Source of the DNA: Betaproteobacteria bacterium
Lineage (GTDB): Bacteria > Pseudomonadota > Gammaproteobacteria > Burkholderiales > Burkholderiaceae_C
Direction: 5' to 3'
Length of the DNA stretch: 5,714 nt
NCBI GenBank assembly: GCA_005882155.1
Contig: VBCQ01000155.1
Location: 1 to 5,714 of the forward strand
The notes below the pieces were generated by a model that did not search any database, was not told where the DNA came from, and saw nothing but the letters and a program-made list of their open reading frames with translations. Positions 1 through 5,714 of the stretch are shown in pieces (the first letter of the stretch is position 1; the number at the start of each line of letters is the position of its first letter). The position numbers and the translations under genes are program-made.

Positions 1-47
1 AGCAAAGCGCTTGCAGCCAGATGTCGAGTGATGGCGAGCGGCTTCAT
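1..47 (-). CDS. Start of an unidentified, probably exported protein (partial, runs off the left edge)
   Basis: An ATG at 47-45 on the minus strand overlaps the TGA of the msrB-like gene (46-44) as ATGA, a typical arrangement for translational coupling within an operon. The 15 visible codons read MKPLAITRHLAASAL. A lysine and an arginine are followed by a hydrophobic, alanine-rich stretch, which looks like the start of a signal peptide. The rest lies outside the window, so the product cannot be identified. A second methionine sulfoxide reductase (MsrA) or a redox partner would fit beside an exported MsrB, but that is a guess from context only. Confidence 0.5.
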   Translation of the reverse strand, partial: MKPLAITRHLAASAL

Positions 48-532
48 GCGGCAGGAACGAAGCTGAGCGCGACGCCGTTGTTGCAGTAGCGCTTGCCGGT
101 CGGCGCCGGGCCGTCGTTGAACACATGGCCGTGGTGACCGCCGCAGCGTGCGCAGTGGTACTCGGTGCGCGGCAGCACGAGTTTGAAGTCGGTCGTCGTG
201 ACGAACGCGCCGGGCAGCGTCGTGAAAAAACTCGGCCAGCCGGTGCCGCTGTCGAATTTCATCTCGGAGGTGAACAGCTCGAGCTCGCAGCCGGCGCAAC
301 GATAGCGGCCCTTGCGCTTCTCGCCGTTCAGCGGGCTCGTGAACGGCCGCTCGGTCCCTTCGTGGCGCAGCACGTCGTACTGCGCCGGCGTCAGCCGCTT
401 CTTCCATTCGGCGTCGCTGAGTTTCAATGGCTCAATGCCGTTGGCGGGCGGAGTTTCATTGGGTGCAGACGACGCAGCGCGCGGCCACAGGCCGGCGGCA
501 GTGAGCAGATGCAGCAGATGGCGTCGCGTCAT
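44..532 (-). CDS. msrB: Peptide-methionine (R)-S-oxide reductase MsrB, exported form
   Basis: Reduces the R epimer of methionine sulfoxide in oxidised proteins. The 162-aa product has the full MsrB core. The zinc-site pairs are C79-x2-C82 and C127-x2-C130, GTGWPSF lies near 96-102, the HCARCGGHHGHVF block near 126-138, and the catalytic Cys is C150 in RYCNN. These five are the only cysteines, so no classical resolving Cys is visible; the enzyme may be regenerated directly by an external reductant. The N-terminus MTRRHLLHLLTAAGLW carries twin arginines before a short hydrophobic stretch and an AASSA-like cleavage region, so Tat export to the periplasm is likely. The start is supported by GGAG (positions 544-541) eight bases upstream. 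It is the upstream gene of a minus-strand operon, joined by an ATGA overlap to the next gene. The family call is firm; the location is inferred. Confidence 0.95.
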   Translation of the reverse strand: MTRRHLLHLLTAAGLWPRAASSAPNETPPANGIEPLKLSDAEWKKRLTPAQYDVLRHEGTERPFTSPLNGEKRKGRYRCAGCELELFTSEMKFDSGTGWPSFFTTLPGAFVTTTDFKLVLPRTEYHCARCGGHHGHVFNDGPAPTGKRYCNNGVALSFVPAA

Positions 533-606
533 GGCAATGGCTCCGAGTGAAGAACTTTGTACGCTTTCGTCGGATGCGGCGCCACAATCTTTCAGGTGGC
601 CACGCT

Positions 607-625
607 GGGAGTGTTATTTACTCCC
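607..625. promoter_or_regulatory. Perfect 6+6 bp dyad in the divergent intergenic region (possible operator)
   Basis: GGGAGT (607-612) and ACTCCC (620-625) are exact inverted repeats around the AT-rich 7-base centre GTTATTT. The dyad ends two bases before the -35 element of the predicted sigma-28 promoter and lies about 75-93 bp upstream of the msrB start codon. It could be a repressor or activator site serving either gene, or a small hairpin. No regulator can be named. Confidence 0.35.
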
Positions 626-627
626 TC

Positions 628-654
628 TCAAGTTTTGCCGCGGCCTGCCGATAC
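628..654 (+). promoter_or_regulatory. Sigma-28 (FliA) flagellar promoter
   Basis: TCAAGTTT (628-635), an 11-base spacer and GCCGATAC (647-654) match the enterobacterial FliA consensus TAAAGTTT-N11-GCCGATAA at 7 of 8 positions in each box with the exact spacer. It sits directly in front of a flagellar rod-like gene on the same strand, which supports the call independently. The predicted transcription start falls near 661, leaving a leader of only about 7 bases before the ATG at 668. The transcript would therefore be nearly leaderless. Confidence 0.75.
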
Positions 655-667
655 CCAGGCTGACATC

Positions 668-967
668 ATGAATTCCGTGTCTTCCATTGCCGTGTCCGGG
701 ATGAACGCCGCCATGCTGCGCATGGACGTGGCGGCGAATAATGTTGCGAACTCGCAGACCGATGGCTATCGGCTCCAGTTCGTCGCGCAGCAGGCACAGC
801 CCGACGGGGGCGTCTTGGCCGATGTGGGCCAGCTGCAGCAGCCCGGCGAGAACCTCGCCGACGACATCGTGCAGCAGATGATCGCGAGCTTCTCGTTCAA
901 GGCCAACGTGCGCAGCTTCCAGGCCGAGCAGAGCATGCTCGGCAGCCTGCTCGATCTGACTGCTTGA
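668..967 (+). CDS. Minimal flagellar basal-body rod-like protein (FlgB/FlgC/FlgG superfamily)
   Basis: The 99-aa product joins the two conserved ends of flagellar axial (rod and hook) proteins with almost nothing between. Residues 6-34 carry the N-terminal rod signature, with SGMNAAMLRMD followed by the family's ANNVAN motif at 23-28 and TDGYR. Residues 61-97 resemble the C-terminal rod/hook helix, with IVQQMIASFSFKANVRSF and MLGSLLDL. These ends form the coiled coils that pack axial proteins in the flagellar core. FlgB and FlgC are about 135 aa, so this is a short form, and it stands alone with no flagellar neighbours in view. The start at 668 matches the usual family beginning; an in-frame ATG at 557 lies upstream of the promoter and is rejected. 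Only a weak AGG (657-659) precedes the ATG. The exact role is unknown: it may be an accessory rod or axial component made late under FliA. Confidence 0.85.
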   Translation: MNSVSSIAVSGMNAAMLRMDVAANNVANSQTDGYRLQFVAQQAQPDGGVLADVGQLQQPGENLADDIVQQMIASFSFKANVRSFQAEQSMLGSLLDLTA

Positions 968-980
968 GCGCCCCGCGCTC
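966..980 (+). terminator. Small GC hairpin at the end of the rod-like gene (weak terminator candidate)
   Basis: GAGCGC (966-971) and GCGCTC (975-980) can form a 6-bp stem with a CCC loop, starting within the TGA stop codon. No T-run follows, so it is not a convincing intrinsic terminator. In GC-rich sequence such a stem can arise by chance. Confidence 0.25.
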
Positions 981-1033
981 GGCTTGCACTACCATTCCGA
1001 CCACGTCGCTCGGACGGTCCGGGCGCTCACGTC

Positions 1034-1038
1034 AAGGA
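1034..1038 (+). promoter_or_regulatory. Ribosome binding site that fixes the aminotransferase start
   Basis: AAGGA lies five bases upstream of the ATG at 1044. It favours that start over the in-frame ATG at 984, which has no comparable site and would add 20 residues (MHYHSDHVAR...) not found at the start of AlaC proteins. Confidence 0.7.
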
Positions 1039-1043
1039 TTTCC

Positions 1044-2252
1044 ATGTCTGCATCTCAGGGCAAGCGCCGCTTCGCGCGCATCGATCGCCTTCCTCCCTAC
1101 GTCTTTGCCATCACTGCCGAACTGAGGGCGCAAGCGCGCCGGCGCGGGGAAGACATCATCGACATGAGCATGGGCAACCCCGACGGCGCGACGCCGCCGC
1201 ACATCGTCGCCAAGCTCACCGAAACGGCGCAGCGGCCCGACACCCACGGCTACTCGACGTCGAAGGGCATTCCGCGCTTGCGCCGCGCGATCTCGCATTG
1301 GTACCGCGACCGCTACGCCGTCGACATCGACCCCGACAGCGAAGCGATCGTCACGATCGGCTCGAAGGAAGGCCTCGCGCACCTGATGCTTGCGACACTC
1401 GACCGCGGCGACACGGTGCTGGTGCCCAACCCGAGCTACCCGATCCACATCTGGGGTGCGGTGATCGCCGGTGCCGACATCCGCTCGGTGCCGATGACGC
1501 CGGGCGTCGACTTTTTTGCCGAGCTCGAGCAGGCGATTCGCGGCAGCTACCCGAAGCCGAAGATGATCATCCTCGGCTTCCCGTCGAACCCGACCGCGCA
1601 ATGCGTCGAGCTCGATTTCTTCGAGCGCGTGATCGCGCTCGCCAAAGCGCACGACATCCTCGTCGTTCACGACCTCGCGTATGCCGACATCGTGTTCGAC
1701 GGCTGGAAAGCGCCGTCGATCATGCAGGTTCCCGGCGCGAAAGACGTCGCGGTCGAGTTCTTCACGCTGTCGAAGAGCTACAACATGGCGGGCTGGCGAA
1801 TCGGCTTCATGGTCGGCAACCCCGAGCTCGTCGCCGCACTCGCGCGAATCAAGAGCTATCACGACTACGGCACCTTCACGCCGTTGCAGGTCGCGGCGAT
1901 CGCGGCGCTCGAAGGCGATCAGCAATGCGTGAAGGACATTGCGGCCACGTATCAAGCGCGGCGCGATGTGCTGGCCCGCGGCTTGAACGAAGCCGGCTGG
2001 CCGGTCGAGCTGCCGCGTGCGTCGATGTACATCTGGGCGCGCATCCCCGAGCCGTACCGCGAGCTCGGCTCGCTCGAGTTCGCCAAGCAATTGCTTGCCA
2101 AGGCGCGCGTGTCGGTGTCGCCGGGGATCGGCTTCGGCGACTACGGCGACGGCTATGTGCGGTTCGCGCTGATCGAGAACGAGTCGCGAATTCGGCAAGC
2201 GGTGCGCGGCATCAAGGCGATGTTCCGCGCCGATGGCGTGATGAAAGAATGA
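1044..2252 (+). CDS. alaC: Glutamate-pyruvate aminotransferase, AlaC type (PLP-dependent, class I/II)
   Basis: A cytoplasmic PLP enzyme that transfers an amino group between glutamate and pyruvate, giving alanine and 2-oxoglutarate. The 402-aa product follows E. coli AlaC (YfdZ, 412 aa) almost end to end, beginning with the family's RRFARIDRLPPYVF and including RRGEDIIDMSMGNPDGATPP and IVTIGSKEGLAHLMLATLD. Fold type I residues are in place: N182 in PSNPT, D210 and Y213 in HDLAYAD, the PLP lysine K244 in TLSKSYNMAGWR, R252, and the substrate-carboxylate arginine R373 in VRFALIEN. The gene is intact. It lies 76 bases after the rod-like gene, has its own Shine-Dalgarno, and overlaps or nearly touches the chitinase reading frame that follows. 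Substrate preference is inferred from the family. Confidence 0.95.
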   Translation: MSASQGKRRFARIDRLPPYVFAITAELRAQARRRGEDIIDMSMGNPDGATPPHIVAKLTETAQRPDTHGYSTSKGIPRLRRAISHWYRDRYAVDIDPDSEAIVTIGSKEGLAHLMLATLDRGDTVLVPNPSYPIHIWGAVIAGADIRSVPMTPGVDFFAELEQAIRGSYPKPKMIILGFPSNPTAQCVELDFFERVIALAKAHDILVVHDLAYADIVFDGWKAPSIMQVPGAKDVAVEFFTLSKSYNMAGWRIGFMVGNPELVAALARIKSYHDYGTFTPLQVAAIAALEGDQQCVKDIAATYQARRDVLARGLNEAGWPVELPRASMYIWARIPEPYRELGSLEFAKQLLAKARVSVSPGIGFGDYGDGYVRFALIENESRIRQAVRGIKAMFRADGVMKE

Positions 2253-2257
2253 GGCCC

Positions 2258-3522
2258 ATGACGAACACCGTGATGCGATGGATGCGGGCTGCGGCGCTGT
2301 GTTGCGTATCGGCGCTTGCAAGCGCAGCGGGCCATGAAATCGTCGGCTATTACCCCGGCTGGGCGGCGGCGAATCCGACGCCGTTCGTCGTCAATGGAAC
2401 CAACATCGCGGCGTCTCGGTTGACGGTCATCAACTACGCGTTCCTCGACATCTGCTGGGACGGCCAGCACGGCAATGCGTCGCCAGCGGCCGACGGTGCG
2501 TTGAAGCCGTGTCGCGACCGCGCGGGCAAGCCGATCAAGCCGCCCGACGGCGCGATTGTCCTCGGCGACCCGGCGCTTGACGTTGTCAATCTGCGCCAGT
2601 TGGTCAAGCTCAAAGCGACTCGAACATGGCTGCGAGCGAAGCGACGCGCAGCAACTTCGTCGACTCGGCAGTTGCCTTCGTTCGCGCGTACCGCTTCGAC
2701 GGCATTGACCTCGACTGGGAGTTCCCGACCGCGATCGGCTTGCCGTGCGTCGCGGGTGCCGTCTGCCAGCGCCCCGAGGACAAGCAGAACTACGTGCTGC
2801 TGATCGATGCCTTGCGCTGGGCGCTCGACCTCGCGGGGCAGAAGGATCACAAGCGCTACCTGGTGACGATTGCCGCCGGCGCCGGCACGAACCACGTGAT
2901 GGACGCGAGCGGCAGCAGTGCCTGGCTCGTCGCGTTGGCGAAGAGTGTCGACTGGATCAACATCATGGCCTACGACTATCACGGGCCGTGGGACACCAAC
3001 AGTGGTCTTCTCGCGCCGCTGTTCGTCGACTCGAACGACAGCTCGCCCACCGCGTTGACATTCAATGCCGACGCGAGCGTCAAGCTCTTTCTCGATCAAG
3101 GCATCGCGCCGAACAAGCTGGTACTCGGCTTGCCGTTCTACGGTTACGGCTGGGCCGGTTGCGCGCCGGGCCCGAACGCCGACGCTCTGTACCAGCCGTG
3201 CAGCGGAGCGGCGGTCGGCTCCAAAGGCGCGAACTTCGACCATGCGTTTCTCGTCGACGCGGGCTACCTGACGAAGGACACGAACGGCGCCTACAGCGTC
3301 GGCGGCAAAGGCTTCATTCGGCACTGGAACGCGGCCGCGAAAGTCCCGTACCTCTACAACGCCGACAGCAAGGTCTTCATCAGTTATGAAGACGAGGCAT
3401 CGGTCCACGAAAAGGCGATCTACATTCAAGGCAAGGGGCTGCGCGGCGCGATGTTCTGGGAGCTGAACGCGGATCGCCACAAGATCTTGGGGCGCGTGCT
3501 GGCCAAGGATTTGCCGCACTGA
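2258..3522 (+). pseudogene. Secreted GH18 chitinase, disrupted by an internal deletion with frameshift
   Basis: GH18 chitinases cleave beta-1,4 bonds in chitin. Frame one (2258 to about 2620) gives a signal peptide (MRWMRAAALCCVSALASA) and then the first barrel strand, EIVGYYPGW. It ends in NLRQLVKLKA. Frame two (about 2620-3522) resumes at SNMAASEATRSNF and contains the catalytic DGIDLDWE (proton-donor Glu at 2719-2721), MAYDYHGPWD (2965 on), LGLPFYGYGW and the terminal GAMFWELNADR. Between these halves GH18 proteins carry a strand with the SxGGW motif. It is absent here in every frame, so an estimated 15-20 codons are missing and the total is short by 1 modulo 3. A lone second-half product could start at ATG 2626 (298 aa) but would lack the first strands and a ribosome site. 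The start may instead be 2249, where ATGA overlaps the alaC stop; GAGG at 2251-2254 sits close before 2258. Assembly error is the main alternative. Confidence 0.85.
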
Positions 3523-3571
3523 ACAGCAGTGCCCTAGAGTTCAAACCATCGTCAACGAAAAGCGAGCAGCC

Positions 3572-4683
3572 ATGTCATCGGACAAGATTCTTGTCGCCCA
3601 GGGCGGCGGCCCGACGGCGGTGATCAACCAGTCGCTGGTCGGCGTCGTCCTCGAGGCGCGGCGCCTTCACGGCGCTCAACGCGTCTACGGTGCACGGCAC
3701 GGTGTGCGCGGCATCGTCAACGAAGACTTCGTCGATCTGACGCAGGAGACGCAGCACAACCTCGAGCTCGTCGCCAACACGCCGGCGTCGGCCCTCGGCT
3801 CGACGCGCGACAAGCCCGACATCGCCTACTGCCAGGAGATCTTCAAGGTCTTGCAGGCGCACGAGATCGGCCACTTCTTCTACATCGGCGGCAACGATTC
3901 GTCGGACACCGTGCGCATCGTCAGCGAAGAAGCGCGCAAGGCCGGCTACCCGCTGCGCTGCATGCACATCCCGAAGACGATCGACAACGACCTCGTCGGC
4001 AACGATCACACGCCCGGATTCCCGTCGGCGGCGCGCTTCGTCGCCCAGGCTTTTGCTGGCGCGAACCTCGACAACGCAGCGCTGCCCGGTGTCTATGTCG
4101 GCGTCGTGATGGGGCGGCATGCGGGCTTCTTGACCGCGGCGGCGGCGCTCGGAAAGAAGTTTGCCGACGACGGGCCGCACCTGATCTACCTGCCCGAGCG
4201 CACCTTCGTGCTCGAGAAGTTCCTCGCCGACGTGAAGGCGGCGTACGAGCGGCACGGCCGCTGCGTCATCGCGGTCTCCGAAGGCATCCACGACGCCGCG
4301 GGTGTCGCGATCGCGAGCCAGCTCGCCAAAGCGGTCGAGCGCGATGCGCACGGCAACGTCCAGCTGTCGGGCACCGGCGCGCTCGCCGACCTGCTGTGCG
4401 ACGAAGTCAAGAACCAGTTGAAGATCAAGCGGGTGCGCGGCGACACCTTCGGCTATTTGCAGCGATCCTTCCTTGGCTGCGTATCCGATGTCGACCAGCG
4501 CGAGGCGCGCGAGGTCGGCGAGAAGGCGGTGCAGTACGCGATGTGGAGCGCGCGCGACGGCTCGGTCGCGGCACCAACGTGACCGAGGCGTTCCGCCGTT
4601 ATCTGCGGCCGCTGCTCGGCGCGGGCATGCCCGACGCATTCCGCCTGCGCTCGCATCCGGTGGCGAAAGTGCTGAAGCGCTGA
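3572..4683 (+). pseudogene. pfp: PPi-dependent 6-phosphofructokinase, C-terminal region disrupted by an internal deletion with frameshift
   Basis: Phosphorylates fructose 6-phosphate in glycolysis, reversibly when PPi is the donor. The first frame (3572-4582, 336 aa) has the nucleotide-site start QGGGPTAVINQSL, GGNDS with D109, PKTIDND with K135 and catalytic D138, and MGRHAGF at 180-186. Asp in GGND and Lys in PKTIDND, instead of Gly in both places, are the known marks of PPi-using enzymes. After ARDGSV the frame runs into a stop (4580-4582). The family C-terminus continues in another frame from about 4569: GTNVTEAFRRYLRPLLGAGMP... to TGA at 4681-4683. Homologues have roughly 35 residues between these points (RTGxYAV... 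region, from memory). The total is short by 1 modulo 3, so a deletion is more likely than a single-base slip. A 336-aa product with the active site but a lost C-terminus might be made. Only weak Shine-Dalgarno-like sequence precedes 3572. Confidence 0.85.
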
Positions 4684-4696
4684 TCGCTCAGCGCTT
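4675..4696. terminator. Perfect 9-bp hairpin spanning both convergent stop codons (possible bidirectional terminator)
   Basis: AAGCGCTGA (4675-4683) and TCAGCGCTT (4688-4696) are exact inverted repeats around the loop TCGC. The left arm is the final Lys-Arg-stop of the phosphofructokinase frame. The right arm is the same Lys-Arg-stop of the O-methyltransferase on the other strand. The position between convergent genes suits a shared terminator. There is no T-run on either side, so intrinsic termination would be weak; protection of 3' ends is another possibility. Confidence 0.5.
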
Positions 4697-5293
4697 GCGC
4701 GCGAGCGTCAAGCCGTCGCCGATCGCCAGCATCGCGAGATCGATTCGCTCGTCGCGGCGCAGCTTGTCGTTGAGGGCCTGGATCGCGCGGGTGTCGGCGT
4801 CTTCGGCCGGGCGGGCGACGCTGCCGCTCCACAGCACGTTGTCGATCGTGATCAGCCCCCCCGGCCGCAGCAGCTGCAGGCAGCGCTCGTAGTAGGCGTC
4901 GTAGCTGCCCTTGTCGGCGTCGATGAAGGCGAAGTCGTAGGTGGCTGCTGCGCCTTCGGCGAGCCGTGCATCGAGCGTCTCGAGGGCCGGTGCAAGTCGC
5001 AGGTCGATCTTGTGCGCGACGCCGGCGGCCTGCCAATGAGGCTTGCCGACTCGCGTGTAGTCATCGTTGATGTCGCAGGCGAGCAGGTGGCCATCGTCGG
5101 GCAGCGCGAGCGCAACGCTCAATGCGCTGTACCCGGTGAATACGCCTATTTCGATGCTGTTGCGCGCGCCGATCAAGCGCACCAGCAGCGCCATTAGCTG
5201 CGCCTGGTCGGGCGAGATCGGATGCTCTCGCACCGAATGATCGAGCAGATAGCGATAGAGCTTGTCGTCGAGGTTCAGCGTGCGATTGGACAT
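4688..5293 (-). CDS. Class I SAM-dependent O-methyltransferase, family 3 (CCoAOMT/COMT-like)
   Basis: Moves a methyl group from S-adenosylmethionine to a hydroxyl of an unknown small molecule, usually a catechol-type substrate, in the cytoplasm. The 201-aa product is intact and of normal family length. It has the SAM motif I at 48-56 (E-I-G-VFTGYS), the acidic end of strand 2 at D74 in ACDIND, and the metal-binding residues D125 and D127 in FIDADKGSYDAYY, followed by D151-N152 in LRPGGLITIDNVLWSG. The start at 5293 (MSNRTLNLDDKLYRYLLDHS) matches the family's usual N-terminus. The frame stays open to 5542, but the extra 83 residues have no family resemblance and are rejected. No clear Shine-Dalgarno precedes 5293. 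It is convergent with the phosphofructokinase gene, four bases apart. The substrate cannot be read from the sequence. Confidence 0.93.
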   Translation of the reverse strand: MSNRTLNLDDKLYRYLLDHSVREHPISPDQAQLMALLVRLIGARNSIEIGVFTGYSALSVALALPDDGHLLACDINDDYTRVGKPHWQAAGVAHKIDLRLAPALETLDARLAEGAAATYDFAFIDADKGSYDAYYERCLQLLRPGGLITIDNVLWSGSVARPAEDADTRAIQALNDKLRRDERIDLAMLAIGDGLTLARKR

Positions 5294-5681
5294 GAGACGA
5301 ATCGTACGACCATCGTCATGCCCACAACGCGCGTATGCGCTCGGCGACGTCGATGGGCTGGTTGGCCCGGCGACGCGATCGTCGTGCGGTGACTCCATCG
5401 TCGCTTCGGGCACCAACGTCCCAAACGCCACCGCGACCGGCGGCGGAATGAATCGCGTCAACGATCCGCACAGGTGCAGGTTGCCGAAGTCCGCCTGCTG
5501 AGTAACGTAAAAGCACCGCGGCACGCGATGGACGCGGTCCATGTCGCCAGGCCAGGCAGTGCTCGCTTTATGCAGCGGTGCTAGGTGGCGATCAAACTGC
5601 TCCAGTGGCGTCGCCTATCGTCTGCGACCTGTAGAGAAGTAGGTCGTGGTAGCCGCGCGCGTTCTGGTGCCTGGCGGCGGC

Positions 5682-5714
5682 CTAGGAGCGGAACAGCCGC
5701 TCCAGCTCATCCTC
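5682..5714 (-). CDS. Possible C-terminal tail of a gene entering from the right edge (partial, unidentified)
   Basis: Read on the minus strand from the edge, ten codons give EDELERLFRS followed by TAG (5684-5682). The acidic, leucine-containing stretch looks like a charged C-terminal helix, and the sequence after the stop is poor in open frames. Ten residues cannot identify a family and could be chance. Confidence 0.25.
   Translation of the reverse strand, partial: EDELERLFRS
5685..5703. repeat. Small inverted repeat near the right edge
   Basis: GGAGCGG (5685-5691) and CCGCTCC (5697-5703) can form a 7-bp GC stem with the loop AACAG. It overlaps the possible minus-strand gene tail and has no T-run. 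It may be a weak terminator element or simply GC-rich coincidence. Confidence 0.3.

Larger units (their letters stand above)
5294..5714. other. Stretch without a convincing complete gene
   Basis: About 420 bases upstream of the O-methyltransferase. The open frames here (an 83-residue minus-strand extension of the O-methyltransferase, a 79-aa plus-strand frame at 5262-5501 and a 66-aa minus-strand frame at 5316-5516) resemble no family I know and look like chance openings in GC-rich DNA. From 5510 to 5680 stops occur in most frames. The O-methyltransferase promoter should lie in the right-hand part, but no clear -35/-10 pair is visible. A possible gene tail and a small hairpin at the right edge are listed separately. 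Confidence 0.6.

Noticed and set aside
557..667. In-frame N-terminal extension of the rod-like gene from ATG 557
   Set aside because: The extension has no family resemblance, lies upstream of the sigma-28 promoter, and homologous proteins begin at the 668 methionine.
1005..1025. CGGAC-G-GTCCG palindrome before alaC
   Set aside because: Only 5+5 bases with a one-base centre in GC-rich DNA, which is expected by chance.
984..1043. Longer start for the aminotransferase
   Set aside because: AlaC-type proteins begin near RRFARIDRLPPYVF, and AAGGA is well placed for 1044 only.
1032..2321. Long minus-strand open frame (429 aa) opposite alaC
   Set aside because: Arg/Asp/Val-rich composition typical of the antisense of a GC-rich gene; the plus-strand protein is a clear AlaC. 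The same applies to the minus-strand frames 2434-3519 and 3575-4639.
2600..2630. Programmed ribosomal frameshift joining the chitinase halves
   Set aside because: No slippery heptamer is apparent, and the conserved SxGG strand is missing from both frames, so recoding could not restore a normal protein.
5294..5340. Possible sigma-70 promoter (TTGTGG / TACGAT on the minus strand) before the O-methyltransferase
   Set aside because: The spacing is about 15 bases, the match is poor, and the -10 element would lie almost on the start codon.
5294..5542. 83-residue N-terminal extension of the O-methyltransferase
   Set aside because: No resemblance to any domain known to me, no ribosome site, and the family starts at the 5293 methionine.

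Overview
The window is GC-rich, with strong G/C bias at third codon positions. The proteins read like those of a betaproteobacterium of the order Burkholderiales (Rubrivivax/Leptothrix/Rhizobacter-like). This is inferred from protein resemblance, not from a search. No mobile element, CRISPR array, tRNA or rRNA was found.

Layout: (1) On the minus strand, positions 1-532 hold an exported MsrB-type methionine sulfoxide reductase. An ATGA overlap leads straight into the first codons of another gene with a signal-peptide-like start, which leaves the window on the left. (2) The 135-bp divergent region 533-667 holds a perfect 6+6 bp dyad and an excellent sigma-28 (FliA) flagellar promoter. The promoter lies just upstream of a 99-aa minimal flagellar rod-like protein (668-967, plus). 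(3) An intact AlaC-type PLP aminotransferase (1044-2252, plus) runs by an overlap or a few bases into a secreted GH18 chitinase (2258-3522). (4) A PPi-type phosphofructokinase (3572-4683, plus) follows. (5) It converges on an intact class I O-methyltransferase (4688-5293, minus). The two stop codons sit in the arms of one perfect 9-bp hairpin. (6) Positions 5294-5714 hold no convincing complete gene.

The most striking point is that two neighbouring genes, the chitinase and the phosphofructokinase, are each broken in the same way. Each has one internal loss of conserved coding sequence that also shifts the frame, and each is short by a number of bases equal to 1 modulo 3. The chitinase lacks the SxGG strand just before its DxxDxDxE active site. 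The phosphofructokinase lacks a segment of its C-terminal region. Everything else in both genes reads cleanly. Either these are young pseudogenes made by short deletions, or the assembly dropped short blocks of sequence here. The sequence alone cannot decide.

No previously undescribed multi-gene system is evident. The best candidates for novelty are the sigma-28-driven orphan rod-like protein and the paired internal deletions.
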